Assembly: GCF_002150765.1 (NCBI RefSeq)
Contig: NZ_MUYM01000098.1
Coordinates: 856-41,577 of the forward strand
Length of the DNA stretch: 40,722 nt
Source of the DNA: Lentzea kentuckyensis
GTDB taxonomy: Bacteria > Actinomycetota > Actinomycetes > Mycobacteriales > Pseudonocardiaceae
Direction: 5' to 3'
The first letter of the stretch is position 1. Every line of letters begins with the position of its first letter. Shown here piece after piece: positions 6,723 to 15,498 of this stretch. Position numbers and translations under genes: made by a program. The notes under the pieces were generated by a model. That model did no database searches. It worked only from the letters and a program-made list of their open reading frames with translations, and was not told the origin of the DNA.

Positions 6723-8102
6723 ATGACCGACCTGACGAGCCTGCGCGCCGCCTTCTCCGGCACCCTGCTCACCACAGAGGACCAGTCCTATGAGGACGCG
6801 CGAGCGGTGTTCAACAGCGCCATCGAGACCAGACCGGCAGTGATCGCCCAGTGCGACAACACCGCTGACGTGCGTGAAGCACTCGCGTTCGCCCAGCGGG
6901 CCGGGATGCCGGTGGCGGTGCGCAGCGGTGGCCACAGCGTGGCGGGCGCGAGCCTCGTGCAGGACGGACTGGTGCTGGACCTGCGCCGGATGAACGGTGT
7001 CTCGATCTCGCCCGACTCGCGCAGCGCCGTGGTGGGCGGCGGGGCGAACTGGGGTGCGTTCGACCGGGCCACCGAGCCGTTCGGCGTCGCCACGACCGGC
7101 GGCAGGGTCTCCACCACGGGCATCGGCGGGCTGACCCTCGGTGGCGGGTCCGGCTGGATCGAGCGCAAGTGCGGGCTGGCGTGCGACAACCTGCTCGCCG
7201 TCGACCTGGTGCTCGCCGACGGCAGGACGGTGACCGCGAGCGAGACCGAGCACCCCGACCTGTTCTGGGCGTTGCACGGCGGTGGCGGCAACTTCGGGGT
7301 GGCCACGTCGTTCACGTTCCGGCTGCACCCGCTGCCGGAGTTCTCCTTCGCGCTGATGTTGTGGCCCGCCGAGGACGGCGAGACCGCCACTCGCGCCTAC
7401 CGGGACTTCATGGACGACGCACCGGACGAGGCCGGCGGTGGGGCCATCTTCCTGACCGGGCCGCCGGAGGACTTCGTGCCCGCCGAACTCGTCGGCAAGC
7501 TCTGCTGCGGCGTTCTCGTGACCTACATGGGCAGGGCCGAGGAGCTGGAAAGCCTCATCGCCCCGCTCGCGGCACTGGAACCGCGAGCGCTGGTGCTGAC
7601 CGACATCCCCTACGCCGACCTCCAGTCCATGTTGGACGATCCGCCCGGCTTCCGGAACTACTGGTCCGCCGAGTACCTGCGGTCGCTGCCGGACGAGGCG
7701 GTGCACGAGTTCTGCGTCGCCTCCGCACGGATGATCACGCCGTCGCCCTCCCAGCAGGGCATGATCCCGTGGGGTGGCGCGGTCGCCCGCAACGCGAACG
7801 ACTGGCCGATGGCCAACCGCGACATCCCGTGGATCGCGCACCCGCTGGGACTGTGGGAGAACCCCGCGGACGACCAGCAGGCGCGGGACTGGGCGCACCA
7901 CCTGCGTGACGTGCTCGCGCCGTGGACCACTGGCGCGGTCTACCTCAACTTCATCGGCGACGAGGGCGCGGACCGCGTCGTCGCGGGCTACGGCAGGCAG
8001 AACTACGACCGGCTCGCCGCGATCAAGGCCGAGTACGACCCCGGCAACATGTTCAACCTGTGGCACAACATCCTGCCCGCCAAGCCCGCGGTCAGCACCT
8101 GA
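6723..8102 (+). CDS. FAD-dependent oxidoreductase, berberine-bridge-enzyme-like
   Basis: Flavoprotein oxidase/dehydrogenase of 459 residues in the FAD_binding_4 / BBE family. His71 in VRSGGHS is the usual site of covalent 8-alpha-histidyl FAD attachment. The second attachment site, a Cys in bicovalent members, aligns with Val129 in GGRVSTTGIGG, so attachment is probably single. GGGNFGVATSFTFRLHPL and the C-terminal BBE motif (YDPGNMFNLWHNI) are present. Start ATG 6723 follows a strong AAGGAGG. The substrate is unknown; the neighbouring SDR and MarR suggest a small aromatic or secondary-metabolite substrate. It converges on the SDR gene with a three-base gap. Confidence 0.93.
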   Translation: MTDLTSLRAAFSGTLLTTEDQSYEDARAVFNSAIETRPAVIAQCDNTADVREALAFAQRAGMPVAVRSGGHSVAGASLVQDGLVLDLRRMNGVSISPDSRSAVVGGGANWGAFDRATEPFGVATTGGRVSTTGIGGLTLGGGSGWIERKCGLACDNLLAVDLVLADGRTVTASETEHPDLFWALHGGGGNFGVATSFTFRLHPLPEFSFALMLWPAEDGETATRAYRDFMDDAPDEAGGGAIFLTGPPEDFVPAELVGKLCCGVLVTYMGRAEELESLIAPLAALEPRALVLTDIPYADLQSMLDDPPGFRNYWSAEYLRSLPDEAVHEFCVASARMITPSPSQQGMIPWGGAVARNANDWPMANRDIPWIAHPLGLWENPADDQQARDWAHHLRDVLAPWTTGAVYLNFIGDEGADRVVAGYGRQNYDRLAAIKAEYDPGNMFNLWHNILPAKPAVST

Positions 8103-8105
8103 AGC

Positions 8106-8786
8106 TCAGCGGTGGGCGGCCTGTCCGGTGGGCCTGATCAGGATCTCGTTGACGTCCACCGTGGACGGTTGCGAGACCGCGTAGAGCACCGCCCGCCCGA
8201 CGTCCTCCGGCGCGAGCTTGGGGTCGGCGGCCCTGGACGCCGGGATGGCGTCTGTGTCGACAAGTCCGGGTTGGACGACGGTGACCCGCACGCCGGTCCC
8301 CACCGCTTCGGCCCGGATCGCCTGTGCCAGCCCGGTGACCGCCCACTTCGTGGCCGAGTACAGGTTGCCGGGCCGGACCCCGCGCCCGGCAGCCGACCCG
8401 GTCAGCACCAGATGCCCGCCGGACCGCATCAGGGCGGGCATCGCGGCACGTGCCGTGAAAGCCGGGCCGCAGACGTTCGTGACCACCATGTCCGTCCATT
8501 CGGAAGGCTTGGCACCGGCCGAAGAGACGAACGAGGTGTCGACCGAGACGCCCGCATTTGCGAAGACCACGTCGATTCGACCCCAACGGGACTCCACACG
8601 GGACATGAGGTCATGCACGGAATCCCATGAGGAAACGTCACATTTCGCGTCCCAGCCGCGGTCACCGACAGATTCTTCGGCCGAGCGCGAGGCCCTGACC
8701 ACGCGATAGCCCGCGTCGGCGGCCAAAGCGGCGGTCGCCGCGCCGATTCCGCGGGAGGCACCGGTCACCACGAAGACGTTTTCCAT
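8106..8786 (-). CDS. SDR-family NAD(P)-dependent oxidoreductase
   Basis: Short-chain dehydrogenase/reductase of 226 residues. The Rossmann motif TGASRGIG is at residues 8-15, FANAG follows, and the catalytic Asn104, Ser131, Tyr143 and Lys147 (YSATK) are all present. Start ATG 8786 is chosen because homologues begin just before the Rossmann strand; upstream codons overlap the divergent promoter. Substrate and cofactor preference are not clear. It is divergent from the Tat-exported serine hydrolase with only about 50 bases between starts. Confidence 0.92.
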   Translation of the reverse strand: MENVFVVTGASRGIGAATAALAADAGYRVVRASRSAEESVGDRGWDAKCDVSSWDSVHDLMSRVESRWGRIDVVFANAGVSVDTSFVSSAGAKPSEWTDMVVTNVCGPAFTARAAMPALMRSGGHLVLTGSAAGRGVRPGNLYSATKWAVTGLAQAIRAEAVGTGVRVTVVQPGLVDTDAIPASRAADPKLAPEDVGRAVLYAVSQPSTVDVNEILIRPTGQAAHR

Positions 8787-8838
8787 GATCGGAACCCTAG
8801 TCAGGGATCTGTCAGTGCCGCCTGTTTTGATGTGCCGT

Positions 8839-9873
8839 ATGACTTTGAACCGCAGGTCCGTGTTCGGGCTGGGAACCGTCGCGGCCGCGACGGCCGTGCT
8901 CGGCTCCACCGGTGCAGCACAGGCACAGGAAGACGCGGAGGCCGAAATCGAACGCTATCCGGCCTCCGCCGAGAGGTCGCGCAAGCGCGTGGCCCAGGTT
9001 TACCGCAGGCAGACCCGCAAGGCGCGCGGCAGCTGGTCGTCGCTGATCACGGTCGCCGACCTCGACGGCACGACGAAGTCCGCCGTCGACGAGAACGCGG
9101 ACAAGGTCGTCGAGGCCTACAGCGTCAACAAGGTGGCCGTGGCCGTCGCCGTGCTGGACAAGGTGGACCGCGGGCTGATCAAGCTCGACCAGACGGTCAC
9201 CGTGTCCGCCGCCATCGTCATCCAGGACACCGACGGCATCTTCGCCCTGGACGGCGCGTACCCGAGCGAGATCACGGTCGGCCACGCGCTGGCGAACCTG
9301 CTCACCGTCTCGGACAACACCGCGGTCCGTCTGTGCGGCCTGGTCGCGCCGGCGCTGGAGATCAACCAGATCCTCCGGGACAAGGGCTTCGTGCACACGC
9401 AGGTCGTCCCGGTCGCGAACCCGAACCGGTTCTTCCTCGGCACCACGACCGCGCGTGAGACGCACACGCTGCTGCAGAAGCTGGTCGACGGCCAGCTGCT
9501 CACGCCCGCGTCCACCGCGTACCTGCTGAACATCCTGCGCGCGACGGCCAGCTTCACCGACGGCGTGCGGCTCAACCTGACGACCAACGAGCGGCTGCGG
9601 GTCGCCACGAAGGCCGGCTGGTTCGAGGACGGCCGCAACGAGGCCGGGATCATGTTCAGCGAGGACAACCGCGCGATCCTGATCTACTCGATGTTCGCGT
9701 CGGGTCAGTTCGACGGCGACAAGGCCACGAACGACGCCGACTTCAGCACCACGCACCCGGCTGTCGCGGCGCGCGCCGAGCTCGGCCGGTCCATGTTCGA
9801 CGCGGTCATCAAGATCACGACGACCAAGCCGAAACACCGTGCAAAGGTTTACAGGTTCGTCAACGGCGGCTGA
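8839..9873 (+). CDS. Tat-exported class A beta-lactamase-fold serine hydrolase
   Basis: Exported protein of 344 residues. The N-terminus has a twin-arginine signal (NRRSVFGLG followed by an Ala-rich stretch to AAQAQ). The body has the class A beta-lactamase motifs: SxxK as S95-V-N-K98, SDN at 158-160, and KAG at 258-260 in place of KTG. No ExxLN omega-loop glutamate is visible where Glu166 would lie, so efficient beta-lactam deacylation is doubtful. A penicillin-interacting or other acyl-serine hydrolase is an alternative. Start could be ATG 8839 or ATG 8830; no strong ribosome site is seen. Confidence 0.85.
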   Translation: MTLNRRSVFGLGTVAAATAVLGSTGAAQAQEDAEAEIERYPASAERSRKRVAQVYRRQTRKARGSWSSLITVADLDGTTKSAVDENADKVVEAYSVNKVAVAVAVLDKVDRGLIKLDQTVTVSAAIVIQDTDGIFALDGAYPSEITVGHALANLLTVSDNTAVRLCGLVAPALEINQILRDKGFVHTQVVPVANPNRFFLGTTTARETHTLLQKLVDGQLLTPASTAYLLNILRATASFTDGVRLNLTTNERLRVATKAGWFEDGRNEAGIMFSEDNRAILIYSMFASGQFDGDKATNDADFSTTHPAVAARAELGRSMFDAVIKITTTKPKHRAKVYRFVNGG

Positions 9874-9984
9874 TTCCTGAGATTTATCTGAAAACTGGAC
9901 CAAAGAGCACTGGTTTTCGGATATATACATACCAACGCCGGGGTCGGTCGTCGCCGCCGTCGACGACCGGCTTCCCCGCGTTAT

Positions 9985-10791
9985 CTAGAGCGCCGGTTCC
10001 ACAATGGAGTGGTACCTGCGTGAAACCTCCCCGATCACCTCGTCGAAGTCCGCCGCCCAGATGTCGGCGTTGAAGATCTCCACTTCGATGTCCCTCGAAT
10101 ATCCGGTCGCGGCAACGTGCCTGGTCAGCCGGTCGAGATCGATGTTTCCATCTCCCGGATAACCGCGTCCCAGCAGCACGTCCGCCGGCACCGGCGTGAG
10201 CCAGTCGCACACCTGGTACGACGCGATGTGCTCCCCCGCGCGCACGATCTGCGCGTCGAGGTCGGGGTCCCACCAGACGTGCAGCGCGTCTACGACGACA
10301 CCGACCGACTCGTGCTTTTCCGCGAGGTCCAGCGCCTGTGCCAACGTCGACAGCACGCCGCGATCCGCGCAGAACACCGGATGCATCGGTTCGAGCGCCA
10401 GCGTCACGCCCGCTTCCCCGGCGAACACCGACAGCTCGGCGATGGCGTCCGCAACGCGCTGACGTGCGCCGATCAGGTCTTTGTCGCCCGCCACACCGCC
10501 GACGACCATGACCAATGTGTCCGTGCGCAACGCTGCTGCTTCTTCGATCGCACGGCGGTTGTCGTCCAACGCGGCACGGTTGTCCACGGCCGTGAGGAAC
10601 CCTCCGCGGCACAACGACGACACGCGCAGTCCGGCGTCCGCGACGAGTTTCGCGGTGCGTTCCAAGCCGTGATCGGCGACCGGTTCGCGCCACAGACCGA
10701 TCGACTCGATGCCGTGCCGGACGCATCCCTCGACGGCTTCGACGACGGTCGCGCGCTTGATCGTGGCCTGGTTCAGCGAGAGGCGAGCCAC
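9985..10791 (-). CDS. Sugar phosphate isomerase/epimerase (TIM barrel)
   Basis: Xylose-isomerase-like TIM-barrel protein of 268 residues. Motifs include LSLNQATIKRATVVEAVEGC at the N-terminus, ESIGLWREPV, LALEPMHPVFCADRG with a likely metal-binding Glu, VVDALHVWWDPDL with Asp and His, and DIEVEIFNADIW near the end. Such proteins are divalent-metal isomerases, epimerases or dehydratases; the substrate here is unknown. Start GTG 10791 overlaps the end of the DUF993 gene by 19 bases; GTG 10800 is a possible alternative. It is last in a three-gene operon with an aldolase-like protein and a sugar dehydrogenase. Confidence 0.9.
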   Translation of the reverse strand: MARLSLNQATIKRATVVEAVEGCVRHGIESIGLWREPVADHGLERTAKLVADAGLRVSSLCRGGFLTAVDNRAALDDNRRAIEEAAALRTDTLVMVVGGVAGDKDLIGARQRVADAIAELSVFAGEAGVTLALEPMHPVFCADRGVLSTLAQALDLAEKHESVGVVVDALHVWWDPDLDAQIVRAGEHIASYQVCDWLTPVPADVLLGRGYPGDGNIDLDRLTRHVAATGYSRDIEVEIFNADIWAADFDEVIGEVSRRYHSIVEPAL

Positions 10792-11807
10792 TGCTGCCAC
10801 CGCCGTTCCGCGAAGTCGGGCTCGATCACGCCGGCGATCTCCGCCAGTCGCTTGGCCTCGGCCAAATGCTCGACACTGCGTGCGGTTTCCAGGCCGTCGA
10901 GCAGCAGGAATCGTTCCTGATGCCCGGCAAGCCACGCCAGGAACACCACACCGGTCTTGTAGTAGTAGGTCGGTGCGCTGAACAGATGGCGCGACAACGG
11001 AACCGTGGGCGCCATGATCCGATGGAACTCATCGGTGTCACCAAGTGCGAGCTTCTGCAACGCCTTGGAAGCCACCGGTGCGATCGGATCGAAAATTCCC
11101 AACAACGCGTCGCTGTATCCCTGGGAATCGCCCGCGATCAGGTCCGGGTAGTTGAAGTCGTCGCCGGTGTAGCAGCGCACGCCGGCCGGAAGCCGGCGTC
11201 GCAGCCCGATCTCGTGGTCGGCGTCGAGCAACGAGACCTTCACGCCGTCGACCTTGTCCGGACGCGCGGCGATGATCGCCAGGAAGTTGTCGGTGGCCTG
11301 GGCGACCTCGGCCGAGCCCCAGTACCCCGCCAGCGCCGGATCGAACGCCGTGCCGAGCCAGTGCAACACCACCGGTTCGCTGACGCGGTCGAGCAAGGTC
11401 CCGTAGACCTTTTCGTAGTCCTCGGGTCCGCGCGCGCACGCCGCGAGCTGGCGTGAACACATCAGCACGGGCTGTGCGCCCGCCTCCTGCACGATGTCGA
11501 GTTGCTCCAGGTACGCGTTCAGCACGTCGTCCAGGCCGACCTCGCCGACGAGGTGATCGGTCGCGACGCCCGCGCAGATCCGCCCGGCCTTCTCGGCGGC
11601 GCTGCGGCGGATCAGCTCGGCCGCGGTCGGCCAGTCCAGGCCCATGCCGCGCTGAGCCGTGTCCATCGCCTCCGCGACGCCCAGGCCGTGCGACCAGAGG
11701 TGGTGCCGGAACGCCAAAGTCGCGTCCCAGTCCACTGTGCGCTCATCCTTCGCCACAACGTGTGCCGCGGCGAACACGACGCGATTGTATTGATCTTGGC
11801 TAGACAT
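10773..11807 (-). CDS. DUF993 dihydrodipicolinate synthase-like protein
   Basis: Protein of 344 residues of the DUF993 family, a branch of the class I aldolase / dihydrodipicolinate synthase fold. Lys190 in DKVDGVKVS is the likely Schiff-base lysine. Other blocks are QRGMGLDWPTAAELI, PVVLHWLGTAFDPAL, and CYTGDDFNYPDLIAGDSQG. This suggests aldol cleavage or lyase chemistry on an oxidised sugar or polyol. Start ATG 11807 overlaps the upstream dehydrogenase stop by eight bases (ATGTCTAG), so the genes are translationally coupled. The reaction is not established. Confidence 0.88.
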   Translation of the reverse strand: MSSQDQYNRVVFAAAHVVAKDERTVDWDATLAFRHHLWSHGLGVAEAMDTAQRGMGLDWPTAAELIRRSAAEKAGRICAGVATDHLVGEVGLDDVLNAYLEQLDIVQEAGAQPVLMCSRQLAACARGPEDYEKVYGTLLDRVSEPVVLHWLGTAFDPALAGYWGSAEVAQATDNFLAIIAARPDKVDGVKVSLLDADHEIGLRRRLPAGVRCYTGDDFNYPDLIAGDSQGYSDALLGIFDPIAPVASKALQKLALGDTDEFHRIMAPTVPLSRHLFSAPTYYYKTGVVFLAWLAGHQERFLLLDGLETARSVEHLAEAKRLAEIAGVIEPDFAERRWQQWLASR

Positions 11808-12942
11808 CCTGGATCTCCACCCGGCGACCCTCCGAAGAGGACTGCAGACCGGCAGCCGCCAGCGCGACACCGCGTGCACCCGCGCGGAAGTCGTGCGGGA
11901 ACGGTGTGCCCTGGTAGACGTGCCGCAGGAACTCCGCCCACTGCACCTTGAAGCCGTTGTCGAAGTCCTCGTTGTCCGGCACCTGCTGCCACTGCTCGCG
12001 GAACGGGTGCGTGACCGGCAGATCCGGGTTCCAGACCGGCTTCGGCGTGACGGCGCGGGGCTGCACGAAGCACTCGCGCAGTCCCGCGACCGCACTCCCC
12101 TCGGTGCCGTCCACTTGGAACTCGACGAGCTCGTCGCGGCGCACCCGCACGCACCAGGACGAGTTGATCTGGGCGATCACGCCGTTCTCGATTTCGAAAA
12201 TCCCGTACGCGGCGTCGTCGGCCGTCGCGGCGTACTCGGTGCCCTGCTCGTCCCAGCGCGTCGGAATGTGCGTGACGGCGCGCGCCGTCACCGCCTCGAC
12301 CCGGCCGAAGAGGTCGTGCAGCAGGTAGCTCCAGTGGCAGAACATGTCCGAGACGATGCCGCCGCCGTCCTCCGCGCGGTAGTTCCAGCTCGGACGCTGC
12401 GCGGGCTGCCAGTCGCCCTCGAAGACCCAGTAGCCGAACTCGCCGCGCACGCTCAGGATGCGGCCGAAGAAGCCACCGTCGATCAGCCGCTTCAGCTTGC
12501 GGATGCCCGGCAGGTACAGCTTGTCCGCCACCACACCGTGCTTCACGCCTTTCGCGTCGGCCAGGCGCGCGAGCTGCAGCGCTTCCTCGACCGTCTCGCT
12601 GACCGGCTTCTCGGTGTAGATGTGCTTGCCGGCGTCGATCGCCTTGGTGATCGATTCGACGTGCTTCGACGTCACCTGCGAGTCGAAGTAGATCTCCACC
12701 GACGGGTCCGCGAGCGCCGCGTCGAGGTCCGTGGTCCAGCGCGCGAGGTCGTGGCGCTCGGCGATCTCCTTGAGCTTGTCGGCGTTGCGGCCCACGAGGA
12801 CCGGTTCCACCTTCAGCACGGTCCCGTCCTGCAACCGCACGCCCTCGTCGCGCAACGGGAGAAGGGACCGGACCAAGTGCTGGCGGTATCCCATCCGCCC
12901 GGTGACGCCGTTGACCGCGACCCCGATGGTCCGAACCGCCAT
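11800..12942 (-). CDS. Gfo/Idh/MocA-family oxidoreductase
   Basis: NAD(P)-dependent sugar or polyol dehydrogenase of 380 residues. It has a glycine-rich Rossmann start (GVAVNGVTGRMG), the family signature YTEKPVSE with EKP at 111-113, and the C-terminal catalytic region including GGIVSDMFCHWSYLLHDLFG. Start ATG 12942 has GGGAGG four to five bases upstream. It is the first gene of the operon, with DUF993 and the isomerase downstream, and is divergent from the LacI regulator. A promoter and two perfect palindromes lie upstream. The natural substrate is unknown. Confidence 0.92.
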   Translation of the reverse strand: MAVRTIGVAVNGVTGRMGYRQHLVRSLLPLRDEGVRLQDGTVLKVEPVLVGRNADKLKEIAERHDLARWTTDLDAALADPSVEIYFDSQVTSKHVESITKAIDAGKHIYTEKPVSETVEEALQLARLADAKGVKHGVVADKLYLPGIRKLKRLIDGGFFGRILSVRGEFGYWVFEGDWQPAQRPSWNYRAEDGGGIVSDMFCHWSYLLHDLFGRVEAVTARAVTHIPTRWDEQGTEYAATADDAAYGIFEIENGVIAQINSSWCVRVRRDELVEFQVDGTEGSAVAGLRECFVQPRAVTPKPVWNPDLPVTHPFREQWQQVPDNEDFDNGFKVQWAEFLRHVYQGTPFPHDFRAGARGVALAAAGLQSSSEGRRVEIQDV

Positions 12943-12965
12943 CGCACCTCCCTGGTAGCAGCGCT

Positions 12966-13013
12966 GGAAAGCGCTTTCCCGCCACGCTAATCGCGGCACT
13001 TGACGGCCGTCAA
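12966..13013. promoter_or_regulatory. LacI-type operators and promoter of the catabolic operon
   Basis: Two perfect 14-bp palindromes occur between the divergent genes: GGAAAGCGCTTTCC (12966-12979), a typical LacI/CcpA-like operator, and TTGACGGCCGTCAA (13000-13013). On the minus strand TTGACG (13013-13008) and TAGCGT (12989-12984), 18 bases apart, form a good -35/-10 pair. The predicted transcription start falls in or beside the first palindrome. Repressor bound there would block the operon; the second palindrome contains the -35 element. Confidence 0.8.
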
Positions 13014-13065
13014 CCTCCGCGCGAGTTAGTCTCAGCGCTCACATGCACGTTCGACGGAGGTGGTC

Positions 13066-14082
13066 GTGTCCGCCCGACAGGTGACGCTCGCCGAGGTGGC
13101 GAAGCAGGCGGGTGTGTCGTTGGCGACCGCTTCTCGCGTGCTCAACGGCAGCACGCGCCAGGTGAGCGAGGAGCTGAGCGACCGCGTCCTGCGCACCGCC
13201 GAGCAGCTCGGCTACGTGCCGAACGCCTCGGCGCAGGCGCTGGCCCGCAACTCGAGCTCGTTGGTCGGGCTGGTGGTGCACGACATCACCGACCCGTACT
13301 TCTCGTGCATCGCGGCGGGGGTGACGCGGGTGGCCGAGGAAGCGGGGCTCGTCGTCGTGCTCGGCACGACCAATCGCCGTCCCGAGCGTGAGGTGGAGCT
13401 GCTTTCTACTCTGCGTGCGCATCGAGCCCGTGCGGTCGTGCTGGCCGGTTCGCGGACGACCGACCGTGCGTCGCAGTCCCGGCTGGCCGCGGAGATCGAC
13501 GCGTTCACCGAGCAGGGTGGGCGTGTCGCGTGCGTGTCGCAGGCGAAGCTCGGCACCGACACGGTCGTTCCGGGCAACCGCGCAGGTGGGCGCGCACTCG
13601 CCCGTGCGCTGACCGAACTCGGACACAAGAAGTTCGCCGTATTGGGTGGACCATCCGAACTCGTGGTGGCGCGCGACCGGCTCGCGGGGTTCAAAGCAGG
13701 GCTCGCGGACGCCGGCATCGCACCGCCCGCGGTCATCAACGGCGCGTTCACGCGTGACGGCGGATATGCGGCCGCGATGGAGCTGCTGGCCACGAAAACG
13801 CGCGCTACCTGCGTGTTCGCCGTGACCGACGTGATGGCGATGGGCGCGATGGCCGCCCTGCGCGAGCGTGGCGTGCGGGTGCCGGAGGACATGTCGATCG
13901 CCGGTTTCGACGACATCCCGACGCTGCGCGACACGGTTCCGGCGCTGTCGACCGTGCGGCTGCCGCTGGAGGAGATGGGCGAGATCGCCGCTGGTCTGGT
14001 GCTGGACACGGGTGGTGACGAGGCCCGCACCGTCCGGGTGGCGGGCGAGGTGGTGCTCAGGGCGTCGACTGCTCACAATTAG
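13066..14082 (+). CDS. LacI-family transcriptional regulator
   Basis: Regulator of 338 residues. The LacI helix-turn-helix is at residues 7-28 (VTLAEVAKQAGVSLATASRV), followed by the hinge region (YVPNASAQALA) and a periplasmic-binding-protein-like effector domain (SSLVGLVVHDITDPYFSCIA to IAGFDDIPTLRDTVPALSTV). Start GTG 13066 has GGAGG five bases upstream, better placed than GTG 13060. It is divergent from the Gfo/Idh operon, and the palindromes between them are its probable binding sites. The effector is presumably the pathway substrate or an intermediate. Confidence 0.93.
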   Translation: MSARQVTLAEVAKQAGVSLATASRVLNGSTRQVSEELSDRVLRTAEQLGYVPNASAQALARNSSSLVGLVVHDITDPYFSCIAAGVTRVAEEAGLVVVLGTTNRRPEREVELLSTLRAHRARAVVLAGSRTTDRASQSRLAAEIDAFTEQGGRVACVSQAKLGTDTVVPGNRAGGRALARALTELGHKKFAVLGGPSELVVARDRLAGFKAGLADAGIAPPAVINGAFTRDGGYAAAMELLATKTRATCVFAVTDVMAMGAMAALRERGVRVPEDMSIAGFDDIPTLRDTVPALSTVRLPLEEMGEIAAGLVLDTGGDEARTVRVAGEVVLRASTAHN

Positions 14083-14100
14083 ACTCGTCTGGCTGTTCAC

Positions 14101-14190
14101 GTACTTAGTCATGAGGAGTTGAGCCGTCCCCATGGGGTCTGGCCCTGGCTGGCATACCAACCCGGTCCCTTGTCGCTCTGGAGCGCCTAG
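14101..14190 (+). promoter_or_regulatory. Possible structured leader of the CNNM pair
   Basis: The ~108 bases between the LacI stop and the CNNM start contain a perfect palindrome CCCCATGGGG (14129-14138), a hairpin GGCTGG-CATA-CCAACC (about 14148-14163), and GGGTCTGGCCC. The density of stems suggests a folded RNA leader, and Mg-responsive leaders precede some CNNM-type genes. I cannot match it to a known riboswitch consensus. Confidence 0.3.
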
Positions 14191-15498
14191 GTGACCGGAA
14201 TCCTTCTGAGCGTGCTCGGTCTGGTCGCCGTCGTGGCGCTGACCGCGGGCACCTTCATCGCGGTGGCGGCGGAGTTCTCGCTGACCGCGCTGGAACGAAG
14301 CACTGTCGAGCGTCACCTCGCCGAGGTGGGCGATGCGAAGGCGCGCACCATCGACCGTGCGCATCGCACTCTCTCGTTCCAGCTCTCCGGCGCACAGCTC
14401 GCCATCACGCTGACCACGCTGATCACCGGTTACATCGCGGAACCCGCGATCGCGTCGTTGATCGAACCGGGCCTCACGGCGGTGGGCGTGCCTCATGCCG
14501 TGGCGGGCGGGTTGTCGCTGGCGCTGGCGCTGGCGATCGCCACGGCGTTGTCCATGGTGTTCGGCGAGCTGGTGCCCAAGAACCTGGCAATCGCGAAGCC
14601 GCTGGAGACCGCGCGGCTGGTGGTCGGGATCCAGGCGGCGTTCTCCACCGTGTTCCGGTGGCTGATCAACGGGATGAACAACTCGGCGAACTGGCTGGTC
14701 CGCCGCTTCGGCGTGGAACCGGTCGAGGAGCTGGCGTCCGCGCGGTCGCCAGAGGAGCTCGGCGCGCTGGTCCGGACCTCCGCCGAGCACGGCACGCTGG
14801 ACCAGGGCACCGCGGTGCTGCTGGACCGGTCGCTGCGCTTCGGTGACCGGACCGCGGGCGAGCTGATGACGCCGCGCGTGCGGGTCGAGGCGCTGCGGGC
14901 CGACGCGACGGTCGCGGACCTCGTGCTGAAGGCCCGCGAGACCGGCTTCTCGCGGTTCCCGGTGCACGACGGTTCGTTGGACGAGGTCCGCGGCATGGTG
15001 CACGTGAAGCAGGCATTCGCCGTGCCCTCTGCACTGCGCGGTACTACTCCTCTGTCGGCGTTGACGCGTCCGGTCTATTCGGTGCCGGAGACCCTGGAGG
15101 GCGACGCCCTGCTGGACCGGCTGCGCGCCTCGGGCCTGCAGGCTTCGCTGGTCGTCGACGAGTACGGCGGCACCGCGGGTCTGGTGACGCTGGAGGACGT
15201 CGTCGAGGAGATCGTCGGCGACGTGCGCGACGAGCACGACCGGGGCGAGGCGCCGCCGGTGCGTTCGCTGGGCAAGGACAGCTGGCTCGTGTCGGGTCTG
15301 CTGCGCGACGACGAGGTGGCCGAGGCGACCGGGTTCCTCATGCCGACCGGTGACTACGAGACGTTGGCCGGCCTGGTGCTGGCCCGGCTGGGACGGATCC
15401 CCGACGTCGGCGACGAGATCCGCGTCGACAGCTGGAGGGTCACCGTCATGAGGATGGACAAGCACCGCGTGGCCGAGCTGCGGGTGGTGTCGACGTGA
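14191..15498 (+). CDS. CNNM/CBS hemolysin-C family membrane protein
   Basis: Protein of 435 residues with the CNNM (DUF21) membrane domain (residues ~1-190; AGTFIAVAAEFSLTALERS, FGELVPKNLAIAKP), a CBS domain pair (~205-325; TAGELMTPRVRVEAL, GGTAGLVTLEDVVEEIVGDV) and a C-terminal CorC_HlyC domain (~340-430). Members are implicated in Mg2+ and Co2+ transport or resistance. Start GTG 14191 has GGAG seven bases upstream. It overlaps the next paralogue by four bases (GTGA), a conserved tandem arrangement in actinobacteria; the two probably form a hetero-assembly. Confidence 0.93.
   Translation: MTGILLSVLGLVAVVALTAGTFIAVAAEFSLTALERSTVERHLAEVGDAKARTIDRAHRTLSFQLSGAQLAITLTTLITGYIAEPAIASLIEPGLTAVGVPHAVAGGLSLALALAIATALSMVFGELVPKNLAIAKPLETARLVVGIQAAFSTVFRWLINGMNNSANWLVRRFGVEPVEELASARSPEELGALVRTSAEHGTLDQGTAVLLDRSLRFGDRTAGELMTPRVRVEALRADATVADLVLKARETGFSRFPVHDGSLDEVRGMVHVKQAFAVPSALRGTTPLSALTRPVYSVPETLEGDALLDRLRASGLQASLVVDEYGGTAGLVTLEDVVEEIVGDVRDEHDRGEAPPVRSLGKDSWLVSGLLRDDEVAEATGFLMPTGDYETLAGLVLARLGRIPDVGDEIRVDSWRVTVMRMDKHRVAELRVVST

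Noticed and set aside
14108..14125. GTCATGAG near the CNNM leader recalls the SAM-IV riboswitch start
   Set aside because: The rest of the SAM-IV consensus (paired TGACC end and core) is not present.
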